In this document: piece after piece, positions 1-10,901 of the stretch
Layout: each line of letters begins with the position of its first letter
Position numbering within the stretch: position 1 is the stretch's first letter
Source: Neckera pumila
Taxonomy: Eukaryota > Streptophyta > Bryopsida > Hypnales > Neckeraceae
DNA length: 64,000 nucleotides
Reading direction: 5' to 3'
Assembly: GCA_963969595.1 (NCBI GenBank)
Contig: OZ018408.1
Location: 18,845,823-18,909,822, forward strand
Program-made: the position numbers and the translations under genes
The notes under the pieces: generated by a model
The model's input: the letters and a program-made list of their open reading frames with translations, nothing else
Told to the model about the DNA's origin: nothing
The model's database searches: none

Positions 1-85
1 ATTTGCTTCTTTTAGCTTTTTTCTTTGTTATTTTGGCGATTTCCCTCGACAAAGGGGCCTTCCATCCCCGGTAGATATTTTAGAG

Positions 86-1267
86 TTGTCTGCAGGTGCA
101 ACTGCGTTGCCGTTTTTGGTAGTTATTGCATGGCTGCAGCGGTTTGATGAACACTTTTGGTGGATAGAATCCTGCCAATACGTGTATCATGATGTCGTGA
201 AAGACGATATTTGGTATACGACACGTGACATGTTGGATGCAAAATATTTTGACACTTTTCAGATATCATATTTAGCGTTTGAGCAATTAGTGCTAAAGTT
301 GACTCCATTTCTTCAGTCTCATGCGCCTTTTGTTATTATGGCCCCCATTCTTGTTTGCAAACAAGTAAAACAGGTATTATACGGGTTGGCTTTTAGTCAT
401 TCATGTGAGAAAATGAATGACTTATATGGATGTGGTGCATCCACTATTCGTAAGTATATAGATATAGTGTATACAGTTCTCGGTAGCCGGGATCACGATA
501 TTTTCAGCATTTATATTCATATATCAACTGAAGAGAGATTGTATAACATTACGGAAAAATTTAAGATTACTACGGACCTGCTTAACATATGTGGAGCTGT
601 AGATGGAACTACATTCCTCTTTCACGGAGTCCTAGCATTCATTTGCCCCCTGTGACTGCTAACTTCTTCAACCGGAAGAAATTCCATAGTGTTGTTCTGC
701 AAAGAGTCTGTGTCATGGACAGAATCTTCTGGCATGTTTGTGCATGGCAGCCTGGAGAGGTCCACGATGCTAAGCAATTTCAGTGGTCCTTTTTATACCA
801 GGATTTGCACCAAAGGGGGATTTTAGCAGATCCTACCATCATGGTTGGAGGTGTCGAAGTGCAACCATACTTAATTGGAGATTCGGCTTACTTGAGCCGT
901 CTTTTTCTACTTAAGAACTACAACCCTAAACCCTGCACTTTGTAATATGAAGAGGTTTGATTCTTTTATCAACACAGGCAGGGTTGTCAGAGAGTACGCT
1001 TTCAGCGCTTTGAAGAACCGGTAGAGAATTTTGAAGAGTTTTAGTGGCAACGTTGACAAGTGTAGAACCGTTACAATTGCATGTTGTGTACTGCACGGTG
1101 AGAAACTTTCTGCACCAGAGTTCCCGGGATATGTAATGTATCCATTTGCTAACAGACATCGTAGAATACAGAGTCTGTCAAATGATGGAGACGGAGCCAA
1201 AGTTGCTGGAGAACATATGTATAGAGCATTATATAGAGCTTGGGTAGCATATAACCATAATATGTAG
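86..1267 (+). pseudogene. PIF/Harbinger (HARBI1-like) DDE transposase, broken
   Basis: Remnant of a cut-and-paste transposase of the PIF/Harbinger superfamily. The first open segment (86-655; no ATG, first codon TTG, so the true start lies upstream or is lost) ends in the block CGAVDGTTF, whose Asp (602-604) matches the first catalytic acid. Reading then moves to another frame (589-945), which carries NFFNRKKFHSVVLQ, the PGEVHDAKQF block (second Asp, 766-768) and the IGDSAY block. It returns to the first frame for VREYAFSALKNR and CCVLH, ending near 1267. So there are at least two frameshifts, plus a TAG at 1022-1024 where the family has Trp (KNRWRIL-type motif), explained by G-to-A. Family assignment rests on the order and spacing of these blocks. 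No terminal inverted repeats were found. It cannot encode an active enzyme as it stands. Confidence 0.85.
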
Positions 1268-1860
1268 ACATTTATATATTTATTTATAATTTGTAGTAGT
1301 ATTTTTTTGGTAATTCTTAGTTCTTTGGATTGTAGTTTCCTATTTCATAGTATATATTCACAATTATTTATGGACCCCCTCCCTCATATTGTATAGTACA
1401 TTTACTGCATTTTTCTAATGGTTTCTATTTTTGTCTTTGTTCGGATTCTAAGAAATAAAGAAAACCTAGACTTCTATAATAATTTATTAAGAGGAAATTG
1501 TACACTTCAAGTTAGCCATACTTCTGTTCTATTGACATTTGAATTTGGATATTACAAAATATAAAATCCAAATAAGCTTCCGGAAAAAATTTGAGAGTGC
1601 AGGGAGTAAAGAAAATGTGGTAAAATGGATGGAGGATTCCAAAAAGAATTTGACCAATCAAATAGTCCTAGGTAGTTCAAATGCGTTTCTTGTTTGACAA
1701 AAAAACTATTGGTGAAGAATAAATTTAAACAATCAAAAATAAAAACCCTTACAAAATTTTGCAATAAAAATACATATTTTTTATTGCATATTTAAAAATT
1801 GTACAATATTTTTACTTGTTTACATGATCCTTTCCTGCATGCTGACTACAAATGACATCT
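1268..1860. other. AT-rich stretch, no gene seen
   Basis: A/T-rich sequence with homopolymer runs downstream of the Harbinger remnant. Short open frames here have no recognisable motif. It may be the element's 3' non-coding part, but no terminal repeat supports this. Confidence 0.4.
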
Positions 1861-1912
1861 GCAAACAATGCAGCTACATGCTCTTGAGACGCTTGCGTCG
1901 CCTGCAGAAAAT

Positions 1913-2400
1913 TTAATTCAAATTTATTGTGTCTCTCTGCAACTGAATTGCAGTCTCTATCTTCACCCGCTTGATACAAACAGACCATTCGACAAAGTCA
2001 TCCAATGCACTCGCCATGTTGCTGTTGATTCTTCGACGCTTTGCAATTGCTCCACGAACTCCCGGTAAATTATCATCACGAGTTGCAACATTGTTGACAT
2101 CAACTTTTGCTTGGGTAGCCTTGGTACCGATGACAAAGGCCTCTTGATCATTTGCATCAGGAACGCCATTGACCTTCGCCGTCTCACTCAACATGGCATC
2201 CAAAGCATCATACCATGTCCACCTTGCAAGCTCGGATCTGTCTCCGAAAACGTTGTATGTCTTCTTGTGTCAAGAATATTGTTGGTGCATCTTAATCCAC
2301 TTGTCCTTCAACTACGTCTCCTTGCAATTTGCCTCCATTGAAAATTTTGCAACCAATTTAAGGCGTATTGTATCCCAATCCTTGGCCCGGAAAGAATACC
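1913..2400 (-). pseudogene. Harbinger-type ORF1 (Myb/SANT-like) C-terminal fragment
   Basis: A minus-strand open segment (1913-2203, starting DAMLSETAKVNG) continues upstream to about 2400 across two stop codons, with readable text including NVFGDRSELARWTWYDALDAM. This resembles the Myb/SANT-like partner protein encoded next to the transposase in PIF/Harbinger elements, in the part after the DNA-binding helices. It lies tail to tail with the transposase remnant at 86-1267, as expected if both came from one two-gene element. The helix motif itself is not readable here. Family assignment is inference from context and weak similarity. Confidence 0.45.
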
Positions 2401-2674
2401 AACTCCCCCCCCAACTATACGCTCATGGACCACAGTCTAGGAAGTATTGTACAAAAATCGATACATTTTCGATATTTTGGAGGCCGGTTCAGATTTATTT
2501 TTTCTAGTCGAAAGCCTGCCTAAACTGCCTTTTTCTTCCCGGTTTGAATCCAATAATTTTCAATTCCATTTGTCAAATTGCCGAGTTTTTTATTTTGACT
2601 TTAGCATATTTCCAAACTTTAGTATGTAGAGTCGATTATATTTTTGTATTATGCTTTTGAGAGGTTCTTTTGTG

Positions 2675-2720
2675 ATGTAAAATGCAGTATCCTTGGCAGG
2701 ACTTGAACCTGGAACCCCCA
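2675..2720 (-). other. tRNA-like B box / possible SINE fragment
   Basis: On the minus strand, 2694-2711 reads CCAGGTTCAAGTCCTGCC, which fits the Pol III B box and tRNA T-arm (GGTTCRANYCC) with a short stem on each side. No convincing A box or acceptor stem lies upstream, so this is not an intact tRNA gene. A 5'-truncated tRNA-derived SINE is the likeliest origin; chance cannot be excluded. Confidence 0.3.
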
Positions 2721-2885
2721 CCATCTTGGGGCCAAGGATGTAGCCTTCAGAAAATGCATGGATCCAAAAGAGAGTCCAAGCATTTTCTGGAGGCCAGTAA
2801 GTACAAAAAAATGAACAAGTGAAGACAATTGGCTATTCTCAAAATGGGGTGCACTATAAGAACAGGAAGCATCACTTGAGCTCGG

Positions 2886-5124
2886 TCAAATTGAAGAACA
2901 CAAGTAAGTGGAAGGATTAGCATACAAAAAACGATACTTACTCTCATTTTTTCACAAAGGGATGGCATCATCAATGACATGGTCAAACTCCTCAGCTGGC
3001 CCTTCCAATGTAATCTTAAGCATAACATCTAAATTCTTGCTACCAAGCTTATTTCTAACACGGGTTTTGATCATATTTTGCTCACTAAAGGCTCTCTCAC
3101 AAGTTGCAGCAGACACACATTGCACTCAAGCCAATTCAGCAAGCACAAGCAAGTTAGGATATCTAGTTTGCAACAAGTGATTCCATGTAATCATGCTCCA
3201 AAAATCTCTGAAATTCTTATCCCCCCATTCTGTATTACACTACAATTTAAAGGCCAAGAACTCACGCTTGCCAGCTGTCACATTTACAAGGAGCAATAAA
3301 ATGAAACCTGTATGGGAGCAGTCTACCCTATAGTGTGCTAGCAAACTCTCCAAATCTGCAATACCGCAATTTTGAAGTCCAATTTGCCTTAAAAGCATGT
3401 TAGAAGGGTTTAGGATTTTGAAACAAGATATGAAGTCATTGTTCGTAAACCAAGCATCCAAACCTGCACATACAACCTCTACAAATGCATGCTGAAATTT
3501 CAAAGCTTCTTCAAAATCTGTCTTCAACCTAGACCGGTTCATTTCAAAACCATGGTACATTTTCCCATGAATTTCAGACTATAGTTTCCTCAAATGTCCC
3601 TCCAAAGGACCATACTTAGGGATGATATGGTATCCTATATCCTCATTAAACGTAGTAGCATTCAAATCCGTAGTCTCAACAATAAACATCATCCTAATTT
3701 GTGCAATTTCTGAACGCACAATGCTGCCAATAGTATTCACATCCACAAATTTGTTTTAAAAAACCTTAGACAAAAGGGCCAAAGAATATAAAATATCAGC
3801 AAGGAAGTAGAGAATGTGACAATTTACCCAAGACTTGAACTGTGACAATTTACCCAAGACTGACTTTGTCTGATTCAAGTCCTTACCTTCTTGAACATCT
3901 CTGAAAAAATACAAAACTGATTCCAATGAATTACAAAGAGGTGAAAGAGTAGTCACAGCTTGCCACTTGCTAAGCCATTGAATTTTGTGATATCTCTTCA
4001 TTGTCCTTTTTACATCAAAGAGTTCTTCCTACAAGGTTGTGAATGCATGTTTGTGCTTACTGGACTTCTTGAAGAATGAAGAAATAGAATTCAGCAAAGA
4101 GTCTATAATGTCAGATATTATCTTATATTGTGGAGCCTTGGCAGCATCAAGTGCTGCCAAATTTGTCCTGTGTCCAACACAATGGCAAGACAACACAAAA
4201 GGGTTTACCAGAACCTTAATTTTAGTAGCAACTCCACCATGAGCACCCACCATTATGCTTGTACCATCACTACCAAATGCTACGAACTTGCACAAATCAA
4301 GCCCCCACTTTCTAAGATTACATATCAAAGTATCAAAAATGATAGCAGCATCTTTTTTTCCACCTTCAATCTCTAACAAACCTAAAAAAACAGTCAAAGG
4401 TAAACCTTCCTTTATGATAGTTGCAAATACAACAAGATGTCCAGTGACACTTATGTCTGTGGATTCATCTATCATGATACCAGAAAAGGGAGAGTTCCTT
4501 ACTCTGCAAATGATTTTTTTTTTAATGACCACTGAAATGCACCACACCAAATCACTACAAGCTTTTTCATCATGGTGCATACTTGTAGTCATAGGAGCAT
4601 TCACACTTACCAACAGTTTACACAAAGGTAGGAACTTTGAAAAAGAGAGTGATTACTTCCCTATGAAATATGCTGCCTTGAAGAGTAAATTCAACGCTTT
4701 GTCACAAGCCCACTGCCCTTGCAAGATGGCCTTCTCCATCACTTTCTCCCCACTCTGGGATGCCCATATAAGGCGTTTGTGCTCACTAGAGCGGCTATGG
4801 TCTTGAAAAGCATTCACCTTCAGGTTTTTTGACCCCTCTTTGGCATAGACCGAACGCCCTCCCCTTCCCCTTCTCTTTGCAAACCTTGCAAAAAACTCTC
4901 CCTAAAATTAGGAAAAAATCCAGCCAATGAAATTGAGTGTACCATTGGTCTTCTCAAATACCTTGTACAATTTTAGCTTGTGAAGGGGGAGGCTGATCCA
5001 TAAGAAACTTCTCATTTGCAAAGTTTTTAGAGCTCTCAGATGTAGAGGATGACAGGTCAATGATATCAGTATCTCGGGACTTGGCAAAGAAATGATCCTT
5101 TAAGAACTTCTGTCGTTTTGCCAT
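2886..5124 (-). pseudogene. hAT-like (ZMYM1/ZNF862-type) transposase, broken
   Basis: Minus-strand remnant of a hAT-superfamily transposase of the plant 'TTF zinc finger - DUF4371 - hAT dimerisation' type. The likely start is the ATG at 5124 (MAKRQKFLKDHF). Then, in order: a TTF-like finger segment ending FQDHSRSSEHKRL (about 4780-4830); the RNase-H-like core in an open segment 4029-4625 (MIDESTDIS, GSDGTSIMVG, CHCVGHRTNLAALDA); a second segment 3756-4001 (KRYHKIQWLSKWQAV); a third 3240-3560; and the dimerisation domain at 2900-3180 with the hallmark CERAFSEQN. Stops replace two expected Trp codons (TGG to TGA) in the last part, and a stop lies near 4650. A second copy is at 46930-48903. Not functional as read. 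Confidence 0.85.
3816..3866. repeat. Short tandem duplication inside the hAT remnant
   Basis: The segment GTGACAATTTACCCAAGACT occurs twice in a row, about 25 bp apart. On the coding strand this adds a few residues (around KSWVNC) that the second hAT copy lacks at the matching place (LRQFKFIYILSF), so it is a local duplication private to this copy. Confidence 0.7.
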
Positions 5125-5179
5125 GACTGCCTGTACTATACCGGATCCCAACATTAGCACAATAAAAACTCAACAAATA

Positions 5180-5841
5180 TACCCTAAACCCTAGAGAAGC
5201 AAAAAAAAAAGATAACTTAAATGGACCAGCCTAATACTTAGCCAAATCACTACAAGAGAAAGGGGTGTTTTAAGTGAGTTCTTAAATATAGTCTTAGATA
5301 TAAGATTATAATTAATTACCTTTAAGGAGATTTTCAATAAAATTTGATTAGAAACACATGTGTTTCCAATAAAAAAATTATGTAAATCTCCTTAAAGGTC
5401 ATTATTATAATTTCATATCTAAGACTATACTTGAAAAGTCATTTAAAGTACCCCTTTCTCTTGTAGTGAATGAATCAACCTAATGAATCAACATTTCAGA
5501 ATCAACTCCAAAAACCCTCAATAAGCAAACACACCCAAAAAAAACAAAGAAAGGAAGAGAAGAGTTGAAGACACATACCTTAATGAGTAGCAGAAGCAGC
5601 CTTGTAAAGAACTCTATTGATTTAAGCAACAATAGAAGGTCACCAAGTATAATATAAATCCTAAACTTTAGAGAAGCTAAAGAAAAAAAAATGGGATTAG
5701 ATTTAATGAATCAGCCCAACATTTAGCCAAATGAATCAACATTTCAGAAATCAACCCCAAAACCATGCAATAACAAGCAAACACACCCAAAAAATAGAAA
5801 ATCAAAGAAATATACCTTGGTGAGCAGCTACAGTTGCAAGA
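5180..5841. repeat. Tandem duplication of the hAT 5' leader (two units)
   Basis: Unit 1 (about 5180-5608) and unit 2 (about 5654-5841) share the same order of blocks: CCTAAAC..TAGAGAAGC, an A-run, CAGCC..A..TTAGCCAAAT, GAATCAACATTTCAG, AAGCAAACACACCCAAAAAA, then a minus-strand motif like a splice donor (AAGGTATGT in unit 1, AAGGTATAT in unit 2). Both lie just upstream of the hAT coding remnant on its strand, so they look like a duplicated leader exon. Unit 1 holds the MITE at 5248-5468; unit 2 does not. Confidence 0.7.
5248..5468. mobile_element. CACTA-type MITE with AAT target duplication
   Basis: A 221-bp foldback element. The left end reads CACTACAAGAGAAAGGGGTG; the right end, read in reverse complement, starts CACTACAAGAGAAAGGGGTA. 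The inverted similarity runs well into the element. It is flanked on both sides by AAT (5245-5247 and 5469-5471). CACTAC ends and a 3-bp target duplication are hallmarks of the CACTA (En/Spm) superfamily. The paralogous leader unit at about 5735 has a single AAT at the same spot (GCCAAATGAATCAAC) and serves as an empty site. No coding capacity. Confidence 0.92.
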
Positions 5842-6700
5842 GACTCCAAACTACGTAGTACAAAGCATCCGAAGCCTAAATGATGTGAACCTGCTCGAAA
5901 TCAGTAGACTACCTAAAATCAACAGACCCAAATCTTAAAACCACAAATGCAAGATAAATCAGAGCTTCCAACAACTAACAACCGAAACAACTTCCTTCAC
6001 AAAGCCAAACTAAACAACAAGAAATATAAAGCAAAAAGAAGAGCGCAAAAACATGAGCAAAAATAAGAACGGGAAGAAGAGCGGAAACACACTTGTCCTA
6101 AGCACCTCCAAAGCTCGTTGGAAGGCCCACAACAGACTGCCGTGGTGCTCTCTGCCTCTCCCTCGTCGTACAAATGAGGGAACCAAAAGTAACTATGAGT
6201 GTGCAATTGAACTAGAGTGAGACAATGAGCTTGAATTACGAGAACAACAAGCTTCAACTGGAGTGAGAGTATGTAAAAGAACAACGAGCTTGAACTAGAC
6301 TGAGTGCGTATGAGAGAACAAGTGAATAGGAGTGAATCTGTCTGTGAGTGAGCGTTTGAGAGAATGGAGCCTTGTGTGTGAGTTGTGAGCAGCACTATGA
6401 CAACTTAGGTAATTCGGTTTAGGGGTCTCAAACTAAGAGATGAAGACCCTAATTCGGCTGGCCTCCAAGCCTTAATTTTTGACTAATTTAACGGAATAAT
6501 GGACTTATACTGACAAGCAAAGTGGCAGACATATATCAATATCCATTACCGTTCACACTTCACAAAGCCTAGGATACTTCACAAGTGCTGTCATTTTTTA
6601 TAGTTGATACAAAGGCCAATAAACATATTGATGACTGAGGCTAATTATCAAGGTGGGTTACCTCCCTATACACTAGCTAAAATTTCCGCCCTACCCCAAC
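5842..6700. other. Leader/flank of the hAT element; nothing coding recognised
   Basis: Purine-rich on the plus strand (many GAGTG and GAACAA stretches), hence pyrimidine-rich on the hAT coding strand, as in a plant 5' leader. The minus-strand open frame 5997-6395 is low-complexity Ser/Leu/Cys text with no domain and is probably not a protein. The outer end of the hAT element was not located. Confidence 0.4.
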
Positions 6701-6709
6701 TTTCCTTAG

Positions 6710-7155
6710 TTGCCCGCCGAAAAAACAAAAATTCAAAATGGTAAATTTCCTAAGTATTGCAAGGGTAACCGGTCAAATTGCCGAAACTTTTTATCCTACC
6801 TGGTTGATTTCCGAACTTTACATTTTGGTGGCCGATATCACATCCTAATGTTTTCTATGTCATTCGGAAATCTTCAAAAAAACTTGGCGAGGTTGTAACT
6901 AAACCTCGACACTCTCCAGACATTGTCACAGACCATATCAAGTAAAAACTGTGTCTCGGCATTGCTCCACTCATGGTGTCCAGCAACGGGAGAACTCATG
7001 GGCAATGCGGGAGGCGAAATGGAAGTAGCGGGTGGTGGCACCAAAATTGGAGTTGCTATCGGAACCTCAACGGAATCCCCCTTGAACTCCCTCTCAAACT
7101 CATCCCCCAATGTACTGTCCTCACCATTATCACTCAAAAACATCAAACTAGCCAA
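6710..7155 (-). pseudogene. Harbinger ORF1 (Myb/SANT-like) fragment
   Basis: The minus-strand open segment 6874-7155 has an acidic start, a Pro/Ala/Ser linker, then HEWSNAETQFLLDMVCDNVW, which fits the first helix of a Myb/SANT-like (trihelix-type) DNA-binding domain as found in Harbinger ORF1 proteins. After YNLAKFF the frame stops and the sequence becomes AT-rich, either an intron or a truncation. The same junction sequence (ATTTCCGAATGA followed by c/a-ATAGA on the minus strand) recurs near 49830, after a related coding end. Only the N-terminal part remains. Confidence 0.6.
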
Positions 7156-7761
7156 ATACCCTCGTTTGCCATTTTAATCAAAAAACAATCCTTAAACTGA
7201 AAATGAGCCCCCTTAACCGTGGAACTCAACCACAGCCGGTTGTATAAGAGCAGCACGCAGCCCTGGAGCGCTCAGTACGTTGAAGTGTCCCTAGAGTGCC
7301 TTGACGCTGCTCTTTTGAAGTAACAGGCCTGAGGTGAAACTCTCGTCAACAGTTGCGTGAACAGTACTCCCGTATTCACCTGTCTTCGCCGGCTTCTAGC
7401 TTAGCTTGGCTTGACTCTTAGTTTTCTGGTGCTTTGAACGCAATTGGCTTTAGCTGCTCCCGTCGACAAGTTTCATCCACCGGAGCAGCATCGCGCAACT
7501 CTAAAGCCGCATGTGCGAGAGACTATGATTCAAAGCCATTCAAATGGGTATTTTGATAGTGATAGGTTGGCAAAAAAATCCATTAAATACTTAAAGTAGT
7601 TTTGGGTACCAAAAACTTGTGACATTTATTTGTAAAAATCTCTAAAACTAGGTCCAGTGAATCTCATGCACCTTGAAAAGTGCCAAGTTGTGGAAATATA
7701 CCAATTTACCAATTTACTCTTTACCGCCTAATCTCGTGTTTTAATTTTTATACAAGTTTGC
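7156..7761. other. Unassigned spacer
   Basis: Moderately GC-rich to about 7550, then AT-rich. Contains a 9-bp inverted repeat (AAGAGCAGC at 7246-7254, GCTGCTCTT at 7306-7314). No gene recognised. Confidence 0.4.
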
Positions 7762-7765
7762 TTAA

Positions 7766-8383
7766 CCCCTAAATGCCTAAGGCACCCAATTCTGGTGTTT
7801 GCAAAACTTTTAAGTTAAATAAAACCTAACCAAGTTTCTATTTTAGAAAGTTCTTCTTGAAGTCTAATTTTAGCACCAAAAATCCGATCTTAAAAATAAA
7901 TGATAGTGATTTTTCTATTCAAGTTTTTGTACAAGGGTACCCATTGCAATCTTGACTTCCCGTAGTATTGAGAGCTCTTGGAAATGAGCCTCAAATACAG
8001 TAGATCTTGGAGAAAAGCTACATTCAAAATTCATTTAAAAAAATTGTAGAGTAGATTTTAAAAAGCCATAAATTGATCGGGGTTATACAAGTTAGGCCCT
8101 TTAACCTCATATTTTTTTGGTCACCAAATTTTTAGATTTTACTTGTATAAAGAAGATTGAAAGATTTTTGCAGTTTTAGCACCCTCATGGTCAAACATTA
8201 TAATCTTTCATTCCATAAGTAATATTATTGTGTTTTCTTTTCCTATGAGATCTCTAACATGTCTAGTTTGAATTTGTACAATTACAGTTCAAAAAAATTG
8301 ATACAACTTATCAAAATGTTGGCATTTTGTTCAATTTAGAGTTTTTTTCAAGAAGCCCAAAATAGGCCTTGGGCATTTAGGGG
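7766..8383. mobile_element. TTAA-flanked piggyBac-like MITE, family A copy 1
   Basis: A 618-bp non-coding element between TTAA at 7762-7765 and TTAA at 8384-8387. The left end is CCCCTAAATGCCTAAGGC; the right end in reverse complement is CCCCTAAATGCCCAAGGC, an 18-bp terminal inverted repeat with one mismatch. A second copy, inverted, is at 59809-60410 and is similar throughout (shared blocks such as AAAATGCCAACATTTTG in one orientation or the other). Precise TTAA flanks with C-rich ends are the signature of the piggyBac superfamily; no transposase is present to prove the assignment. Confidence 0.85.
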
Positions 8384-8387
8384 TTAA

Positions 8388-9470
8388 ATCTATGAACAAA
8401 TGCATTATTTATCTCAAATTCATCACCTTGGTCATAAAGATATATTAGAGTTAATTGTAAAGTGCGTGCAATGCGGGACTAGAAGCTAGAGTTTGGGAAA
8501 AACATAAGACAAACTCCCTGAAGCACCAAAACTCAAGGTCTGATGGGGTTTGTTGTTGTGTTTGTTTTGTATTAATCTTAGTTAAACCTTCCTCTGACAC
8601 CGGTTTCCAAACATAGGACCAACTTTACGATTAACTGTGTTGTCCTTCAAAGATTCAAGTATCACTTCAGATGTTATTTGATTGAAACAAAGCTACGAAG
8701 CACTCTGTTCATCACCTAAAATTTGGGCTTTGCAGCAATTAGGTTTGGACTTTGGAGAGCACTCAGGGGTTTAAGGAAATTGACTTTTCAGCGAGGGTTT
8801 TGGCCACCATTCTCATAGCCGGATTTTGATGGTGACGACGTTGTTGGAACCTCAACTTGTGCATGATACAGAGTACAGCCTCTCAAAAATGGGATAACAT
8901 GTATCCAGTTCCTGTGTCGTTTTCACCGTCCTCCGCACTTTGATGTGGTTCCTTGTCCTCTTCATGTAGGCAAATGTTGTTGAAGAACTGAATTGGAGTT
9001 CTTTCTTGCTCTCTGATCCTCCTACAGAACGGGAAAGTTGCAGGTATCATCCGGGAATTTAGATACTCACAGCTTCGATCATTTCCACTTGATCCAACCA
9101 CAGTCAAACCCAAGTGGGTGTTCAACAATAATTCTCATTGATGACACTACACCCTGCTGCCCAGCCTTCAAAGATCCAAATTGCGCCTGACACGACAAAC
9201 ACGAGAATTAGCGGCACCATGTGGCAACCCCTGCCGCCCCCATCCAGTAGAAATGACAAATCCGAATTCATCCCAGGCTAGGGGCAAAGATAACTTCCAG
9301 TTTTCCACACCAGCATGATCTGCACCGTCTTGCAATGCAACGAACTCCATGTGCATACATGTCCAGTTCTTTGATTTCATCTCCGGGACTCTGAATTTCG
9401 GGGCAGCGATTAGCCGCAAGTCTGGGACTCTGGGTAGATCACCGACGCTGGCGACTGAAGCAGAAGAAAC
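8388..9470. other. Unassigned region with weak minus-strand coding character
   Basis: Two minus-strand open frames (8883-9128, 81 codons; 9168-9419, 83 codons) lie in more GC-balanced sequence. The second reads naturally like protein (for example ENWKLSLPLAWDEFGFVIST), but I recognise no family. They could be exons of a decayed gene. 8388-8880 holds nothing I can name. Confidence 0.25.
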
Positions 9471-10014
9471 AGGATATACAGGATAATCTCATCAGGTAGC
9501 ATTATAAGAATTCCACTCCACAGATAGGAACAGCATATACAGGGATTCAGGGGATTCACTGGCATTTTCTCATCCGGTTTTGCAGAGATAGGTCACTAAA
9601 AATACTCCAAGATTCTTTTGGGAAGCAGATTGGGGACCACTGTTGCAGCATCACCAGCACACATCATTTCCTTGCAGTTTCGCAAGAAACTGTAATTGAA
9701 GAGTTGGGAAACTTCACTTGAACTTCAGGGCACTGCCCAATTTGACCCGAGTGCCCCAGCGGTGAATCGTATAGTAACCGTCAAGAAAAAAACAGAATCT
9801 CAAGTGTTAGGTTCAATATTGAAACAGTAAAATGGAGTCCAATCTAAATTCGTAAACCCAGTTACAACTCAATATAGATTCAAGATGATATACACATTAC
9901 TTATTTCATTACTGAAAACGCAATCTTCAGAATTACATCGATGGATTCAATGAAGGAATGTAAAATCTCCATTCAGCATAGAGTAATGGAGAGATTCCAT
10001 TTACTATAAAGGTT

Positions 10015-10053
10015 TTCACACCGAGACCAACTTTGATTTGTGCTCGGTGTGAA
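10015..10053. repeat. Perfect 11-bp hairpin
   Basis: TTCACACCGAG (10015-10025) pairs perfectly with CTCGGTGTGAA (10043-10053) across a 17-nt loop. Function unknown; not part of an element I can delimit. Confidence 0.6.
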
Positions 10054-10192
10054 TACAACTTCTACCTATTGACATTTAACGCAAAATAAGTGTGCAAAAT
10101 TTTAGATAGCCCAAGTTTCTAGATTGTTGTAGGAAAAGGCTCAAAGTTCAGATGTATGGTGAATGGAACCTCCTCGTATTAGTGTATGGTGA

Positions 10193-10901
10193 ATGGAGAT
10201 CGACTTTAAGTTACAGCCTAGCAATGCCTCTTTGAATATAGACTCTACTGTTGCTTTCACTATCATTTCAATACGACCTTTCTGTCAACACGGTACCAAT
10301 ATCGAAATATTGGACTCTAAATTTACTAGTTCGTTTTCCTCCCTCAGTGAAAACGCTGGATTTGCCTGCCGCAAAAAAGAATACGGTATACTCCATCAAA
10401 TCTTGGGTAATTTGTGTAGAATATTAGATGCTAGATGCCCTCCGCAAGTTGCTCCTGGTGGTCCTGCGAAGTAAGTTTTCCGTGCTCATCGGTTTGTTGT
10501 CTCCATATCCACCACGGTAAGTGAATCCAGTTTGGACCGGGTCTCCAGGAAATTTACTCGGAAGACTATTTCAGGCCACTCCCGTGCTGTCTCCTGATCA
10601 AGAGCTCAATGCCGCCGTGACCCCGGCAGACCCCGGCCCAGGGCTGACCATCCAACAAGACCTGATAATGTGGCAAGATTATCTCATGTTGTTCAACCTC
10701 GTCATTGGAGAAGGAGCCGAGTCATCCGACGGCCACAGGTTTGAAATTTATGATGTTTGGACTTTGGAGAATGCAACGCAACGGCATCGCCAATTCCAAA
10801 ATGCCTTGATGCAGAGAAAGAACGCCAATCTCTTTTTGAGATTGCGTGGATCAAGGAGCTGTTATCTGGGGTCCCACACCAGGCTCCTGAGAGGAAGGTG
10901 A
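10193..10901 (+). other. Possible exon remnants, unrecognised
   Basis: Two plus-strand open frames, 10193-10474 (93 codons) and 10521-10901 (126 codons). The first ends at a good splice-donor-like string (GCGAAGTAAGT, 10466-10476), another donor-like GGTAAGTG lies at 10515, and the second frame ends near a third (AGGTGAGT, 10897). The second contains natural-looking protein text (GHRFEIYDVWTLENATQRHR). I do not recognise it. It could be part of a real gene, an old gene fragment captured by a transposon, or chance. Confidence 0.25.

Noticed and set aside
2694..2711. tRNA gene
   Set aside because: Only the B box and T-arm are recognisable; no A box, anticodon arm or acceptor stem.
7246..7314. 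9-bp inverted repeat AAGAGCAGC ... GCTGCTCTT as a possible MITE
   Set aside because: Arms too short and no target duplication; could be chance.
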